A DNA stretch of 9,033 nt from Tychonema litorale BBK16 (GCF_021648855.1 NZ_JAKJHX010000163.1:1-9033), one strand, 5' to 3'; shown: positions 1 to 6,756, counted from the first letter of the stretch. The notes: generated from the letters alone by a model not told the origin. Numbers and translations are program-made.

Positions 1-1
1 T

Positions 2-2146
2 ACAACTTATACTTTCACCGTTACACCAACAGCCACTGGCAATGTCACCGTAGATATTCCAGCAGCTACAGCCACAGATACAGCAGGTAACAACAATACC
101 GCAGCCACTCAATTAACTCGTACTGCTGATTTCATCGCACCAACAGTAGCCCTCACATCAACATCCGCAGCAACAGTAACTGGTTTGTTTAGCGTCACAG
201 CCACATTTAATGAAAATGTCACCGGCTTTGATAATACTGATATCACCGTAGCCAATGCGAATGTCGAAAACTTCGTTCAAGTTAATGCCAAAACTTACAC
301 TTTTGATGTCACACCTGCTACGAGTGGTGCTGTCACCGTTGATATTCCCACAGCTAAAGCCACAGATGCTGCGGGTAACAATAACACCGCAGCCACTCAA
401 CTGACTCGCACTGCTAATATCGCGATACCGATTATTGATGTCATCCCACCTACTGCTAACTTGGCGGCAATTTCTAACATTACTACAGCAGGTGGTACAA
501 CTCAGACATTGACGGTTACTTTCAGTGATAGTAGTGGAATTGATGTTAGCAGTTTAGATAATTCTGACATTGTTGTAAATTGGTCAGGTGGTGCTATTCC
601 TGCTACCTTTGTTAGTGCAACACCCATCGGAAATGGTACACCGCGTACAGCGACATATTCGTTTACTCCCCCTGGTGGAACTTGGGATAATGCTGATAAT
701 TCTAGTTACACGGTTAATTTGCAAGCATCGCAGGTGAAGGATGTTGCTGGCAATTTGAATGCGGCTAGCAGTTTAGGTAATTTTAGCGTGAATGTTGCGA
801 CACCAACGCCCACACCAACACCAACACCAACACCAACACCAACACCAACGCCCACACCAACACCTGCACCAACGCCTGCGCCAACGCCTGCGCCAACGCC
901 TGCGCCAACACCAACGCCTGCGCCAACCCCTGCGCCAACACCTGCGCCAACACCTGCGCCAACGCCTGCACCTGCGCCAACGCCTGCGCCAACACCTGCG
1001 CCAACGCCTGCGCCAACGCCTGCGCCAACGCCTGCGCCAACGCCTGCGCCAATACCAACACCAACACCAACACCAACACCAACACCAACACCAACACCAA
1101 CACCAATACCAATACCAATACCAACACCAACACCAACACCCACACCAACACCAACACCAACACCAACACCAACGCCAACGCCAACGCCCACACCAACGCC
1201 AACGCCCACACCAACACCAACGCCAATAACGAATAACATCCCCAACGATGACTGCATCTGCGACAAAATTGACTATCCCAACTTAAACCAACCGAATGCA
1301 GTTGAAAACACCATACTCGGTGTATCGACAATTCAAATAGGCACTGCCAAAAACGATGAATTTCTCGGCAGCAACAACGGCAATATATTCGATGCCAAAT
1401 CGGGGAATGATAACTTATATGGGGGTGTTGGCAAGGACATCTTTAATGGCAATCAAGGCAACGACTTCATCAGCGGTGGCAAAGGTGATGACATCCTCTA
1501 TGGAGATGAAGGAAACGACATCATTCTTGGGGAGTTTGGCAATGATTTAATGTTTGGAGGTAAAGGCAATGACTCCATCAATGGCCGCGAAGGTAATGAC
1601 ATCGTTTATGGGAATAGAAATGATGATTTCATTGATGGTGGCAAGGATAATGACACTTTATTTGGAGGCAAAGGTGACGAGATAATCCTTGGCAGTCAAG
1701 GTGATGACTACCTGTTTGGAAATGAGGGTTCTGATACTATCTGCGGCGGTGTAGGTAATGATTTTATCAGCGGTAATGAAGCAGCAGATATTCTGGGAGG
1801 CTGCGAAGGAAATGACACCCTGTACGGAGGTGAAGATAATGATACTCTTCTAGGCGGTAAAGGTGATGATATTCTTTACGGAGAATTGGGTAATGATAGT
1901 TTGATTGGCGGTAGCGGTAATGATGTCTTTGTCTTGAAAGCGGGTCAAGGATTTGATATTATCGGTGATTTTACCGTGGGTCAAGATTTAATTGGTTTAG
2001 TTGGTGGTTTGAGTTTTGGTCAGTTGGAAATAACTCAAAATAATCAGGGAACTCTCATCAAAAATGTCTTGACAGGGCAGGATTTAGCTGTGATGTTTGG
2101 AGTGAGTGCTAATACGATTACCGCTGCTAATTTCCGGTTGATTTAG
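2..2146 (+). CDS. RTX calcium-binding repeat protein with Ig-like domains and a Pro-Thr linker (5' partial)
   Basis: The reading frame is open from base 2, so the true start lies outside the window; the internal TTG at 185 lies inside an Ig repeat and is not the start. Visible order: end of one Big_12-like Ig repeat and a complete second one (to about 430), a different Ig-like domain (about 446-795, with the [20 protein letters not shown] core), a low-complexity Pro-Thr/Pro-Ala/Pro-Ile tract (800-1228), a short [12 protein letters not shown] segment, 22 consecutive RTX nonapeptides of the form GGxGNDxLx (1340-1933), and a cap of about 70 residues ending in [12 protein letters not shown] repeats bind Ca2+ and fold outside the cell after type I (ABC) secretion, so an extracellular or surface adhesin-like role is likely; no enzymatic domain is visible. 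Two Cys within the RTX block and the CxC after the linker are unusual for this class. The family call is firm; the specific function is unknown. Confidence 0.9.
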   Translation, partial: TTYTFTVTPTATGNVTVDIPAATATDTAGNNNTAATQLTRTADFIAPTVALTSTSAATVTGLFSVTATFNENVTGFDNTDITVANANVENFVQVNAKTYTFDVTPATSGAVTVDIPTAKATDAAGNNNTAATQLTRTANIAIPIIDVIPPTANLAAISNITTAGGTTQTLTVTFSDSSGIDVSSLDNSDIVVNWSGGAIPATFVSATPIGNGTPRTATYSFTPPGGTWDNADNSSYTVNLQASQVKDVAGNLNAASSLGNFSVNVATPTPTPTPTPTPTPTPTPTPTPAPTPAPTPAPTPAPTPTPAPTPAPTPAPTPAPTPAPAPTPAPTPAPTPAPTPAPTPAPTPAPIPTPTPTPTPTPTPTPTPIPIPIPTPTPTPTPTPTPTPTPTPTPTPTPTPTPTPTPTPITNNIPNDDCICDKIDYPNLNQPNAVENTILGVSTIQIGTAKNDEFLGSNNGNIFDAKSGNDNLYGGVGKDIFNGNQGNDFISGGKGDDILYGDEGNDIILGEFGNDLMFGGKGNDSINGREGNDIVYGNRNDDFIDGGKDNDTLFGGKGDEIILGSQGDDYLFGNEGSDTICGGVGNDFISGNEAADILGGCEGNDTLYGGEDNDTLLGGKGDDILYGELGNDSLIGGSGNDVFVLKAGQGFDIIGDFTVGQDLIGLVGGLSFGQLEITQNNQGTLIKNVLTGQDLAVMFGVSANTITAANFRLI
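5..418 (+). repeat. Tandem Ig-like (Big_12-like) coding repeat, 96-codon period
   Basis: Bases 5-130 and 293-418 are two copies of the same segment at a 288-bp offset, that is 96 codons. Both encode [33 protein letters not shown] with few changes. Differences are largely synonymous or conservative, for example CTCAATTAACTCG versus CTCAACTGACTCG. More copies probably lie to the left of the window. Confidence 0.85.
800..1228 (+). repeat. Pro-Thr / Pro-Ala / Pro-Ile coding microsatellite
   Basis: There are 143 in-frame codons alternating Pro with Thr, Ala or Ile, built from 6-bp units CCAACA/CCAACG/CCCACA, 12-bp units CCTGCGCCAACG, and short CCAATA runs. Zones are visible: PT (800-870), PAPT (about 864-1050), PT/PI (about 1050-1140), PT again to the end. 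The coding strand is mostly C and A. The units contain no stop codons, so several other frames on both strands are also open; those are by-products. In the protein this is a stiff extended spacer between the Ig region and the RTX region. Confidence 0.95.
1340..1933 (+). repeat. 22 in-register RTX nonapeptide repeats
   Basis: Twenty-two consecutive 27-bp units run without a phase break, from GTAKNDEFL (1340) to GGSGNDVFV (ending 1933). The consensus is G-G-x-G-N/D-D-x-L/I-x. This forms a parallel beta-roll that binds Ca2+ between turns. Unit 2 (GSNNGNIFD) and unit 17 (GNEAADILG) lack one consensus Asp; units 15 and 18 contain Cys. Confidence 0.9.
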
Positions 2147-2165
2147 GGCTACGCAATATCTGGAA

Positions 2166-2210
2166 AAACCGGGTTTCTGGGATTTATTCACAGGCTAAGA
2201 AACCCGGTTT
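2166..2210. terminator. Perfect 13-bp inverted repeat between convergent genes
   Basis: AAACCGGGTTTCT (2166-2178) and AGAAACCCGGTTT (2198-2210) are exact reverse complements separated by 19 nt. The hairpin lies 20 bp after the RTX gene stop and 46 bp beyond the end of the convergent toxin gene, where a bidirectional terminator would fit. There is no good U-tract on either side, and each arm is itself nearly palindromic. It may therefore equally be a dispersed palindromic repeat. The structure is certain; the terminator role is inferred. Confidence 0.55.
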
Positions 2211-2256
2211 CTTTGATATATGGTTACACCTATCCCCAGAATTATTGCATCCAGAA

Positions 2257-2682
2257 CTATGATTGCAATGACCAGTCTTCAAACTTCAATCCAGGGATTT
2301 TTTCAAAATCTCGGCGATTCCGGGTTAGTAGAATACCACTCTTTGAAAGTGCAATCGCGGCAATCCGTAAATCTTGCGTGCCAACGCGGATTTTTTGCCG
2401 CAAAAATTCCATATAATAATGTTGAGCATCTTGATCGAAGTCAAGCAACTCAAAATCGGTCAGATAGTCAATGGTTTTTCGCAGACTTGCATAAGCTGAT
2501 ACTATTTCATCCTCTGACTTCGCTCGTCTGATACGGTTAAGTCGTCCATACATTTGCTCTTCAAATGTAACGATCGTAATGGCAATATCTTTTGAATTAA
2601 CTGCACTGACACGCTGCACTATTTGTGGATTTCCCTGCTGAAAAAGTGTCGCATGGTCTGTATCAAATATCCACAAAGTCAC
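2257..2682 (-). CDS. PIN-domain ribonuclease, VapC-like toxin
   Basis: This 141-residue protein has the size and motif order of type II VapC toxins. The N-terminus MTLWIFDTDH carries the first acidic site (D7). E41/E42 follow beta-strand ITIVTF, and the hallmark GTQDLRIAAIAL gives D104. TRNRRDFEKIPGL gives D125 and the LLT-N-RDF closing motif. VapC proteins are Mg2+-dependent endoRNases, commonly cutting tRNA or rRNA, and are held inactive by the partner antitoxin. The start is GTG at 2682-2680, overlapping the antitoxin stop codon by 4 nt (GTGA), so translation is probably coupled. All expected acidic residues are present, so the toxin looks intact. The target RNA cannot be read from the sequence. 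Confidence 0.88.
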   Translation of the reverse strand: MTLWIFDTDHATLFQQGNPQIVQRVSAVNSKDIAITIVTFEEQMYGRLNRIRRAKSEDEIVSAYASLRKTIDYLTDFELLDFDQDAQHYYMEFLRQKIRVGTQDLRIAAIALSKSGILLTRNRRDFEKIPGLKFEDWSLQS

Positions 2683-3086
2683 TTAGCTATTTCCTCCATT
2701 TCAGTTTTATTGGTGGATTCTGCCTCATCCAGTCGATCGCAATATTCTGCCATTTCTGCATCCCTGTCGCGGCGCAATTCTGCAATATCTTCTAGCATCT
2801 CATCAAAGTGTGGATCATTTTTAAAGGCTCCGGCCCACTTCATTAAATGATTTTCAGCTTTGGGGATATCTACTGTCAAAGAGACTATTTCGACTCTTTT
2901 TAAACGCTCGATCAACAATCGGTGCAAAACTTTTAAAGCTTCTTCTTTACTAGAGCCTGAGCTTCTACACTCTGGCAATTCCCAAACCATTGCGCTGTAA
3001 AGTTCTTCATCATGCTGTTCAATCAGAACTTGATAAGTTAATTGAGTTAAAGGATTCGGAGTAGCGGTTAATACTCTGGTATTCAT
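2679..3086 (-). CDS. HicB-like antitoxin paired with the VapC-like toxin
   Basis: This 135-residue protein is encoded directly upstream of the PIN toxin, ATG at 3086-3084. Residues about 17-60 (TYQVLIEQHDEELYSAMVWELPECRSSG then SSKEEALKVL) have the pattern of the HicB/UPF0150 partial RNase-H fold: a beta-hairpin, a conserved LPxC turn and a helix. The C-terminal part (about 78-115, with WAGAFKNDPHFDEMLEDIAELRRD) resembles the tail in cyanobacterial antitoxins of PIN toxins and probably wraps the toxin active site. The final 20 residues are acidic and likely flexible. No ribbon-helix-helix or AbrB DNA-binding domain is evident, so autoregulation is not demonstrated. The upstream CCCCAACAAACT holds no Shine-Dalgarno sequence. 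The pairing rests on gene order and overlap; the family call is by resemblance. Confidence 0.75.
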   Translation of the reverse strand: MNTRVLTATPNPLTQLTYQVLIEQHDEELYSAMVWELPECRSSGSSKEEALKVLHRLLIERLKRVEIVSLTVDIPKAENHLMKWAGAFKNDPHFDEMLEDIAELRRDRDAEMAEYCDRLDEAESTNKTEMEEIAK

Positions 3087-3233
3087 AGTTTGTTGGGGTT
3101 GGTTATATTTGGCATTTTAAAACATTGTTTTTATATTTGGTTACATTGTTGCACCATTATCAAATTTAGTTGTTATCGCCGTTCCGTAAAACTAACAACT
3201 TTAATCGTCATTATATCACAATCATTAAAAATA

Positions 3234-3262
3234 TTGCCAAGAAAACACCTCTATGGTACAAT
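3234..3262 (+). promoter_or_regulatory. Sigma70-type promoter of the rpmH operon
   Basis: TTGCCA (3234-3239) and TACAAT (3257-3262) each match 5 of 6 consensus bases and are separated by exactly 17 bp. They lie in AT-rich DNA 54 bp before the rpmH start codon, which predicts a transcription start near 3269 and a leader of roughly 45 nt. The rest of the divergent spacer (3087-3233) shows no convincing promoter for the minus-strand toxin-antitoxin pair. Confidence 0.7.
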
Positions 3263-3302
3263 TGGAGATTGTGAATATTAATCAAAAGTAAAGTAACAAG
3301 CC

Positions 3303-3307
3303 GGGAG
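3303..3307 (+). promoter_or_regulatory. rpmH ribosome binding site
   Basis: GGGAG lies 8 nt before the rpmH ATG. It is one of the few good Shine-Dalgarno sequences in the window, which fits a strongly translated ribosomal protein gene. Confidence 0.6.
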
Positions 3308-3315
3308 AAATTCAA

Positions 3316-3453
3316 ATGACACAGCAAACCCTGCACGGAACCAGCCGTAAAAGAAAAAGAACCTCCGGTTTTCGCGCCAGAATGCGTACCGCAACTGGTC
3401 GAGTGGTAATCAAGGCCCGCCGCAGCAAAGGTCGCCACCGTCTCGCAGTCTAG
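3316..3453 (+). CDS. rpmH: 50S ribosomal protein L34
   Basis: This short gene gives 45 residues, starting [20 protein letters not shown] and ending SKGRHRLAV. The sequence is the standard L34 pattern: T-L-x-G-T-x-R-K-R-x-R-x-S-G-F-R-x-R-M-R-T-x-x-G-R, then the basic R-R-x-K-G-R-x-x-L tail. About a third of its residues are Arg or Lys, as expected for a protein buried in 23S rRNA of the large subunit. It is the first gene of the operon, with its own promoter and Shine-Dalgarno, followed 34 bp later by rnpA. The rpmH-rnpA pairing is nearly universal in bacteria. No dnaA gene is visible beside it; the divergent upstream neighbour is a toxin-antitoxin pair. Confidence 0.97.
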   Translation: MTQQTLHGTSRKRKRTSGFRARMRTATGRVVIKARRSKGRHRLAV

Positions 3454-3487
3454 CACTGCTTTCAGAGACCCGATCGCGATCGCAGCC

Positions 3488-3892
3488 ATGTTGCCCGAAC
3501 CAAATCGACTCAAACACCGAAAAGACTTCAGCGCCGTTTACCGCAAAGGAATGCGCCGTAATTCCGCTCATCTCAGCTTAAGAGCTCTGCGGAAACCAAA
3601 AAGCGTCACCTTAGCCCAACCGACAGCCGAAAAATCCTTGCAGCCCACTCGCACAGGCATTTCTATTAGCCTGAAAGTGAGCAAACGCGCGGTAGTCCGC
3701 AACCGGATTAAGCGCCGGATTCGTGCTGCTTTGCGACACCTATTACCCCGATTAAAATTTGGCTGGGATTTAGTAATTGTCGTGCGCCCGATCGCACAAG
3801 AGTGCAATTATGCAGAAATTCTGCAAGAATTAGAGCAGTTGTTGGTAGAAGCCGAGGTACTAGATGGGAATTCGAGAGGAAGTATATTATGA
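3488..3892 (+). CDS. rnpA: Ribonuclease P protein component
   Basis: This 134-residue basic protein begins MLPEPNRLKHRKDFSAVYRKG, typical of RnpA, in which the N-terminal R-L-K-x-x-x-D-F segment helps bind the pre-tRNA leader. The signature RNR motif is at residues 66-78 (KRAVVRNRIKRRI), and the C-terminal WDLVIVVRP strand is also typical. Its partner is the catalytic RNase P RNA, and the complex matures the 5' end of tRNAs. The ATG at 3488 is 34 bp after the rpmH stop; no strong Shine-Dalgarno precedes it, and the spacer is largely a HIP1 palindrome (GCGATCGC at 3476-3483). The loop at residues about 36-55 is somewhat longer than in E. coli, which is common in cyanobacteria. The last 29 nt overlap the next gene in another frame. 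Confidence 0.95.
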   Translation: MLPEPNRLKHRKDFSAVYRKGMRRNSAHLSLRALRKPKSVTLAQPTAEKSLQPTRTGISISLKVSKRAVVRNRIKRRIRAALRHLLPRLKFGWDLVIVVRPIAQECNYAEILQELEQLLVEAEVLDGNSRGSIL

Positions 3893-4256
3893 AGGCGGCC
3901 CCGCGCCCGGTGACTTGATCATTAACTTACTCCTGGCCCTGACTGTAGTGGGAATTCCCCTCGCAGTTGGAGCAATTGTCCGGGCTCTGTGGCTGCGCTA
4001 TCGGATCACCAGCCGTCGTGTGTCCATCACTAGCGGTTGGATGGGTGGCGATCGCACCGATGTCATCTACTCAGATATAGTCAAAGTTGTGACAGTACCA
4101 CGCGGTTTTGGTACCTATGGAGACATGGTGATCACGCTCAAAAGTGGCAGTCGCTTAGAACTCAGATCTATGCCGAAATTCCGATCGGTCTATGATTACA
4201 TTAACGAAAAACTGCCCGCCGCAGCTCAAAAAACTAACGCAGCTCAAACTAAATAA
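3864..4256 (+). CDS. Membrane-anchored bacterial PH-domain protein
   Basis: This 130-residue protein has a short soluble N-terminus (MGIREEVYYEGGPAPGD) and a hydrophobic segment at about residues 18-44, one long or two short re-entrant helices. After these comes a bPH2-like domain (about 46-115). Its strands include YRITSRRVSITSGWMGGDRT, DVIYSDIVKVVTVP and GDMVITLKSGSRLELRSMP, followed by a helix (FRSVYDYINEKL). The YRIT-R-V---GW pattern is characteristic of YdbS/YdbT-type PH domains. GAGG (3854-3857) sits 6 nt before the ATG, and the gene overlaps the rnpA 3' end by 29 nt, so coupling with rnpA is likely. The function is not established. Placement between rnpA and yidC is usual in cyanobacteria and suggests a membrane role related to protein insertion, which is inference. 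Confidence 0.8.
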   Translation: MGIREEVYYEGGPAPGDLIINLLLALTVVGIPLAVGAIVRALWLRYRITSRRVSITSGWMGGDRTDVIYSDIVKVVTVPRGFGTYGDMVITLKSGSRLELRSMPKFRSVYDYINEKLPAAAQKTNAAQTK

Positions 4257-4431
4257 GTCTGAAGTTAGTGCGAGTATTGGCAAATTCATTATCAGAAAAC
4301 CGCTAACGGGCGATCGATCGATGGCCAATGTCCTAAGATAGACAAAAGTCTAAAAGTTGAGCGGCCCGTATCTAGCGGTGACCAATAGTTCTCAACAGTA
4401 AACATAGAGCACCTAAATTAACTCAAAGCGA
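4257..4431 (+). other. Spacer before yidC with small palindromes
   Basis: This 175-bp gap holds CGATCGATCG (4311-4320, a palindrome related to HIP1) and TAGACAAAAGTCTA (4339-4352, two 5-bp arms around AAAA). I found no well-spaced -35/-10 pair, no terminator-like hairpin with a U-tract and no short gene. yidC also lacks a clear Shine-Dalgarno (CTCAAAGCGA precedes its ATG). The gap may hold an internal promoter, but the sequence does not show one clearly. Confidence 0.4.
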
Positions 4432-5580
4432 ATGGATTTTGGTATCTCATTTCTCTCCAGCAACCTCATGCTGCCAATCCTGGATTTTTTCTACGGGATT
4501 GTGCCAAGCTATGGTTTAGCGATCGTAGCTCTGACGCTCGTGATTCGCTTTGCTCTTTATCCTCTCAATGCAGGTTCTCTTCGCAATATGCGGCGCATGA
4601 AAGTAGCGCAGCCGTTGATGAAAGAACGAGTAGATCAAATTCAAAAACTCTATAAAGACAATCCTACTAAACAGCAGGAGGAAATGAGCCAAGTCTACAA
4701 AGAATTTGGCAATCCTCTAGCAGGATGTTTCCCATTAGTGCTGCAAATGCCAGTGCTGTTTGCGCTGTTTGCGACGCTGAGAGGTTCGCCATTTTCTGAC
4801 ATAAATTACACCGTTAACGTCCAAGTCTTGCCCAAAGAACAAATCGAAGTTGTTCAACCACAAGCCTTTGCTACGCCACCGCAAAATATTTATGTCACAG
4901 GTACTTTTCACGCTCCAATTATTGGCGTAATTCCAGGCGGCGACAAACTCGCAGTTGGTGATAAAACCAAGATTGAATTTCAAACTCCAGAGGGTAAACC
5001 TCTCAGCGCTGTAGCGACAGAAAATAAGAGCGAAACAGACTTTGTACCCCGGTGGACAATCACCAAGGGCGAAGAACTAGCAAAGATAGATGAACAGGGC
5101 AACATCGTAGCCATAGCGCCCGGTGAAGTCACAGTTCAAGGCACAATCCCCGGATTGGCCACTAACAAAGGATTCCTGTTTATCGAAGCTCTAGGCCGCG
5201 TTGGTGCGATCGACCCAGATGGTACAATCCACTGGGATATTTTGGTCATGATCCTCGGCTTCGGCATCAGCTTGTATATCAACCAAACCCTTTCTGGACA
5301 AGCCCAAGGCCCAAATGACAATCCTCAGCAGGCTACAGTTAACAAACTGACACCTGTCATATTTTCGGGGATGTTTTTGTTCTTCCCCTTGCCCGCAGGC
5401 GTATTGATGTATATGCTGATTGCTAACATCTTCCAAACAGTTCAATCGTTCATTTTATCGCGAGAACCACTGCCGGAAAACTTGCAAAAAATAGTGGATG
5501 AGGCAGAGGCAAAAACCAAAAAAGAGCAGGGATTAGATGCGATTCCCTTTGAGCCTAAGCGTCCCAAGAAAAAAGCTTGA
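4432..5580 (+). CDS. yidC: YidC/Oxa1/Alb3 membrane protein insertase with lumenal Ig-like insert
   Basis: This 382-residue protein is the short, Alb3-like form with no large N-terminal periplasmic domain. Segments: a membrane helix at about 17-45 ([23 protein letters not shown]) carrying the groove arginine R39, a basic cytosolic hairpin (about 46-97, [13 protein letters not shown] to EFGNPLAGC), a helix at about 99-117 ([19 protein letters not shown]), an insert of about 150 residues (118-265), a helix at 268-287, and a hydrophobic block at 306-343 ending the insertase core. The tail KRPKKKA is basic and could contact ribosomes. Within the insert, residues about 170-240 look like a Big_2 domain ([22 protein letters not shown]). 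The enzyme inserts membrane proteins, including thylakoid photosynthetic ones in this lineage. The stop codon overlaps the next start (TGATG). Confidence 0.95.
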   Translation: MDFGISFLSSNLMLPILDFFYGIVPSYGLAIVALTLVIRFALYPLNAGSLRNMRRMKVAQPLMKERVDQIQKLYKDNPTKQQEEMSQVYKEFGNPLAGCFPLVLQMPVLFALFATLRGSPFSDINYTVNVQVLPKEQIEVVQPQAFATPPQNIYVTGTFHAPIIGVIPGGDKLAVGDKTKIEFQTPEGKPLSAVATENKSETDFVPRWTITKGEELAKIDEQGNIVAIAPGEVTVQGTIPGLATNKGFLFIEALGRVGAIDPDGTIHWDILVMILGFGISLYINQTLSGQAQGPNDNPQQATVNKLTPVIFSGMFLFFPLPAGVLMYMLIANIFQTVQSFILSREPLPENLQKIVDEAEAKTKKEQGLDAIPFEPKRPKKKA

Positions 5581-6062
5581 TGTTAACAATGAAAGACTCT
5601 CAAATGCAGCGCGGACAGCAATGGTTAGAAGAATTTCTTACGCTGTCTGCCATTCCTTCAAAAGTGGTATGTGAACAACAGGCAGATTGCTATTGGATGA
5701 CCATAGATGATAGCAATCTCACTCCCGAACAAGTTGCAATTTTGATTGGTCCAAATGGCGATTCACTCGATGCTATTCAGTATATTTGCAACACGGTTCT
5801 GAATATAGGTAACGAAGTAGAAGAGCCAACTGCTTATACATTTGAGCTCAATGGGTATCGAATTCGTCGTCAAGAGGAACTGCGCTCAATGGCAGAATAC
5901 TCAGCACAGCAAGCCCGGATGACTGGAGTTGAAGTTGAACTGAAATCGCTATCTTCGGCTGAACGCCGTCAAGTACACAGCTTTTTGAGCGAATCTGAGG
6001 ATATAGAAACTTACAGTCAAGGACAAGAACCCGATCGCCGTTTGGTAGTACGAGTTCGCTGA
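5580..6062 (+). CDS. khpB: Jag/KhpB-family RNA-binding protein (KH and R3H domains)
   Basis: Counting from the ATG at 5589, a KH domain spans about 28-85, with the GxxG RNA-gripping loop G54-P-N-G57 (ILIGPNGDSLDAIQY). An R3H domain spans about 92-157, with R126-x3-H130 (ERRQVHSF) and the family ending GQEPDRRLVVRVR. The N-terminal Jag-N domain of Firmicutes is absent, as usual in cyanobacteria. I chose ATG 5580 because it overlaps the yidC stop as TGATG, which suits termination-reinitiation; ATG 5589 (MKDSQMQRGQ) is a strong alternative and lacks only three residues. Neither has a good Shine-Dalgarno. KhpB binds RNA, often together with KhpA, and in other bacteria affects cell division and envelope synthesis. 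Its place after yidC is conserved across many phyla. Confidence 0.9.
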   Translation: MLTMKDSQMQRGQQWLEEFLTLSAIPSKVVCEQQADCYWMTIDDSNLTPEQVAILIGPNGDSLDAIQYICNTVLNIGNEVEEPTAYTFELNGYRIRRQEELRSMAEYSAQQARMTGVEVELKSLSSAERRQVHSFLSESEDIETYSQGQEPDRRLVVRVR

Positions 6063-6066
6063 GTAT

Positions 6067-6099
6067 AAGAAGGAAGAAGGAAAAAGGAAGAAGGAAGAA
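6067..6099 (+). repeat. Perfect 33-nt homopurine mirror repeat
   Basis: The strand from 6067 to 6100 is all A and G. It is a perfect mirror: the 14-nt arm AAGAAGGAAGAAGG (6067-6080), a central AAAAA (6081-6085), then GGAAGAAGGAAGAA (6086-6099). It begins five bases after the khpB stop and lies before the YceD-family gene. The GGAAGAA units put it among the heptamer-type repeats of this window. Confidence 0.9.
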
Positions 6100-6151
6100 G
6101 TTAAAAATTAGCTATTCCTTTTGACCTTTCAATTCCCGAAGTTAAGAAGGT

Positions 6152-6156
6152 GGAGG
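6152..6156 (+). promoter_or_regulatory. Shine-Dalgarno deciding the YceD-family start
   Basis: GGAGG lies 6 nt before the ATG at 6163 but directly abuts the ATG at 6157. The spacing favours 6163, giving METIYIPRIL, over 6157 (MIMETI) or the TTG at 6121. Confidence 0.65.
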
Positions 6157-6162
6157 ATGATT

Positions 6163-6675
6163 ATGGAGACAATTTATATCCCTCGTATACTATCAAAATC
6201 AGAGCAGACAGAGGTAATTGATTTTGATGAATTTATTCCCGATTTAGCATCTCTGACTCCTGTGCGAGGACGATTGCAAGTGACTCACCAAGGAACTTAT
6301 TTGGAGGTGAAGGCGAAAGCAGAAACAATTGTTACTCTGACTTGTCATAGATGTCTGAAACAATACAATCACCGCTTGGTGCTAAACTCATCAGAATTAA
6401 TTTGGCTCGATAAAAAAGCCGATAGCTTACAGATAAATCCGATAGAAATGAAGGTTGATTTTGAAGATTTGGCCGAAACTTTGTCGCCAACTGGATCATT
6501 CTCTCCCAATGATTGGCTATATGAGCAACTGTGTTTGGCAGAACCCCATAAACAAATATGTGATGCTAAATGTGTGGGAATCATGGTAAATGATGATGCC
6601 AATACAGAAAGTTCAGAAACTTTATCTGATAGTCGTTGGGCATCTCTGGCCGCACTGAAACGGCAATTGCCTTAG
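6163..6675 (+). CDS. YceD/DUF177-family protein
   Basis: This protein of 170 residues is close to the usual DUF177 length. Early segments match the family: IPRIL near the start, then LTPVRGRLQVTHQGTYLEVKAKAETIVTLTCHRCLKQY, the beta-rich region ending in a CxxC pair (C61, C64). A second Cys group follows (C124, C133, C137; ICDAKCVGI), then the ending DSRWASLAALKRQL. Many relatives have another Cys after C-x-G-x-C; here the residue is Met (CVGIM), so the second half of a putative metal site may be incomplete. DUF177 proteins have been linked to 23S rRNA accumulation in plants and bacteria, and the E. coli gene lies beside rpmF. In this operon-like context with rpmH, rnpA and khpB, a ribosome assembly role is plausible. 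Confidence 0.87.
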   Translation: METIYIPRILSKSEQTEVIDFDEFIPDLASLTPVRGRLQVTHQGTYLEVKAKAETIVTLTCHRCLKQYNHRLVLNSSELIWLDKKADSLQINPIEMKVDFEDLAETLSPTGSFSPNDWLYEQLCLAEPHKQICDAKCVGIMVNDDANTESSETLSDSRWASLAALKRQLP

Positions 6676-6686
6676 ATAATTCGGAT

Positions 6687-6756
6687 AACCGGGCGGTTGA
6701 AACCGGGCAACCACGGGGGGATTGCCCCTACGAAACAAAGTCCGCCTCCGCGGACT
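6687..6756. repeat. Mosaic of short palindromes in the spacer before ycf46
   Basis: Three small stem-forming units lie end to end. AACC-GGGC-GGTT spans 6687-6698. GGGCAA (6705-6710) pairs with TTGCCC (6722-6727) around a G-rich loop. AGTCCGC-CTCC-GCGGACT (6739-6756) has a perfect 7-bp stem and a four-base loop. They follow the YceD-gene stop by 11 bp, so the last hairpin could help end the upstream transcript, but no U-tract follows. GC-rich motifs of this kind look like dispersed intergenic repeats of filamentous cyanobacteria, which is recollection and was not searched here. Confidence 0.6.

Noticed and set aside
185..187. TTG as start of the RTX gene
   Set aside because: The frame is open to the left edge and the upstream bases encode the preceding part of the same Ig repeats.
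706..1331. Long open frames on both strands over the Pro-Thr tract encoding Val-Gly, Leu-Ala or His-Gln repeats
   Set aside because: They exist only because the 6-bp units contain no stops in any frame; the real frame continues from the Ig domains into the RTX repeats.
800..1933. Possible CRISPR array, because of regular periodicity
   Set aside because: The periods are 6/12 bp and 27 bp with coding meaning, and there are no unique spacers or palindromic direct repeats.
3087..3233. Promoter for the minus-strand toxin-antitoxin pair
   Set aside because: AT-rich TATAAA and TAAAAT boxes are present on the minus strand, but no acceptable -35 box lies at 15-19 bp from them.
3090..3281. Small plus-strand open frame in the spacer before rpmH
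   Set aside because: It has a weak TTG start, spans the predicted promoter, and has no recognisable protein pattern.
3211..3513. Minus-strand open frame over rpmH
   Set aside because: It is the shadow of the real L34 gene, which matches the family residue by residue.
6121..6162. Upstream TTG start for the YceD-family protein
   Set aside because: GGAGG at 6152-6156 is correctly spaced for ATG 6163, and the family N-terminus matches METIYIP.
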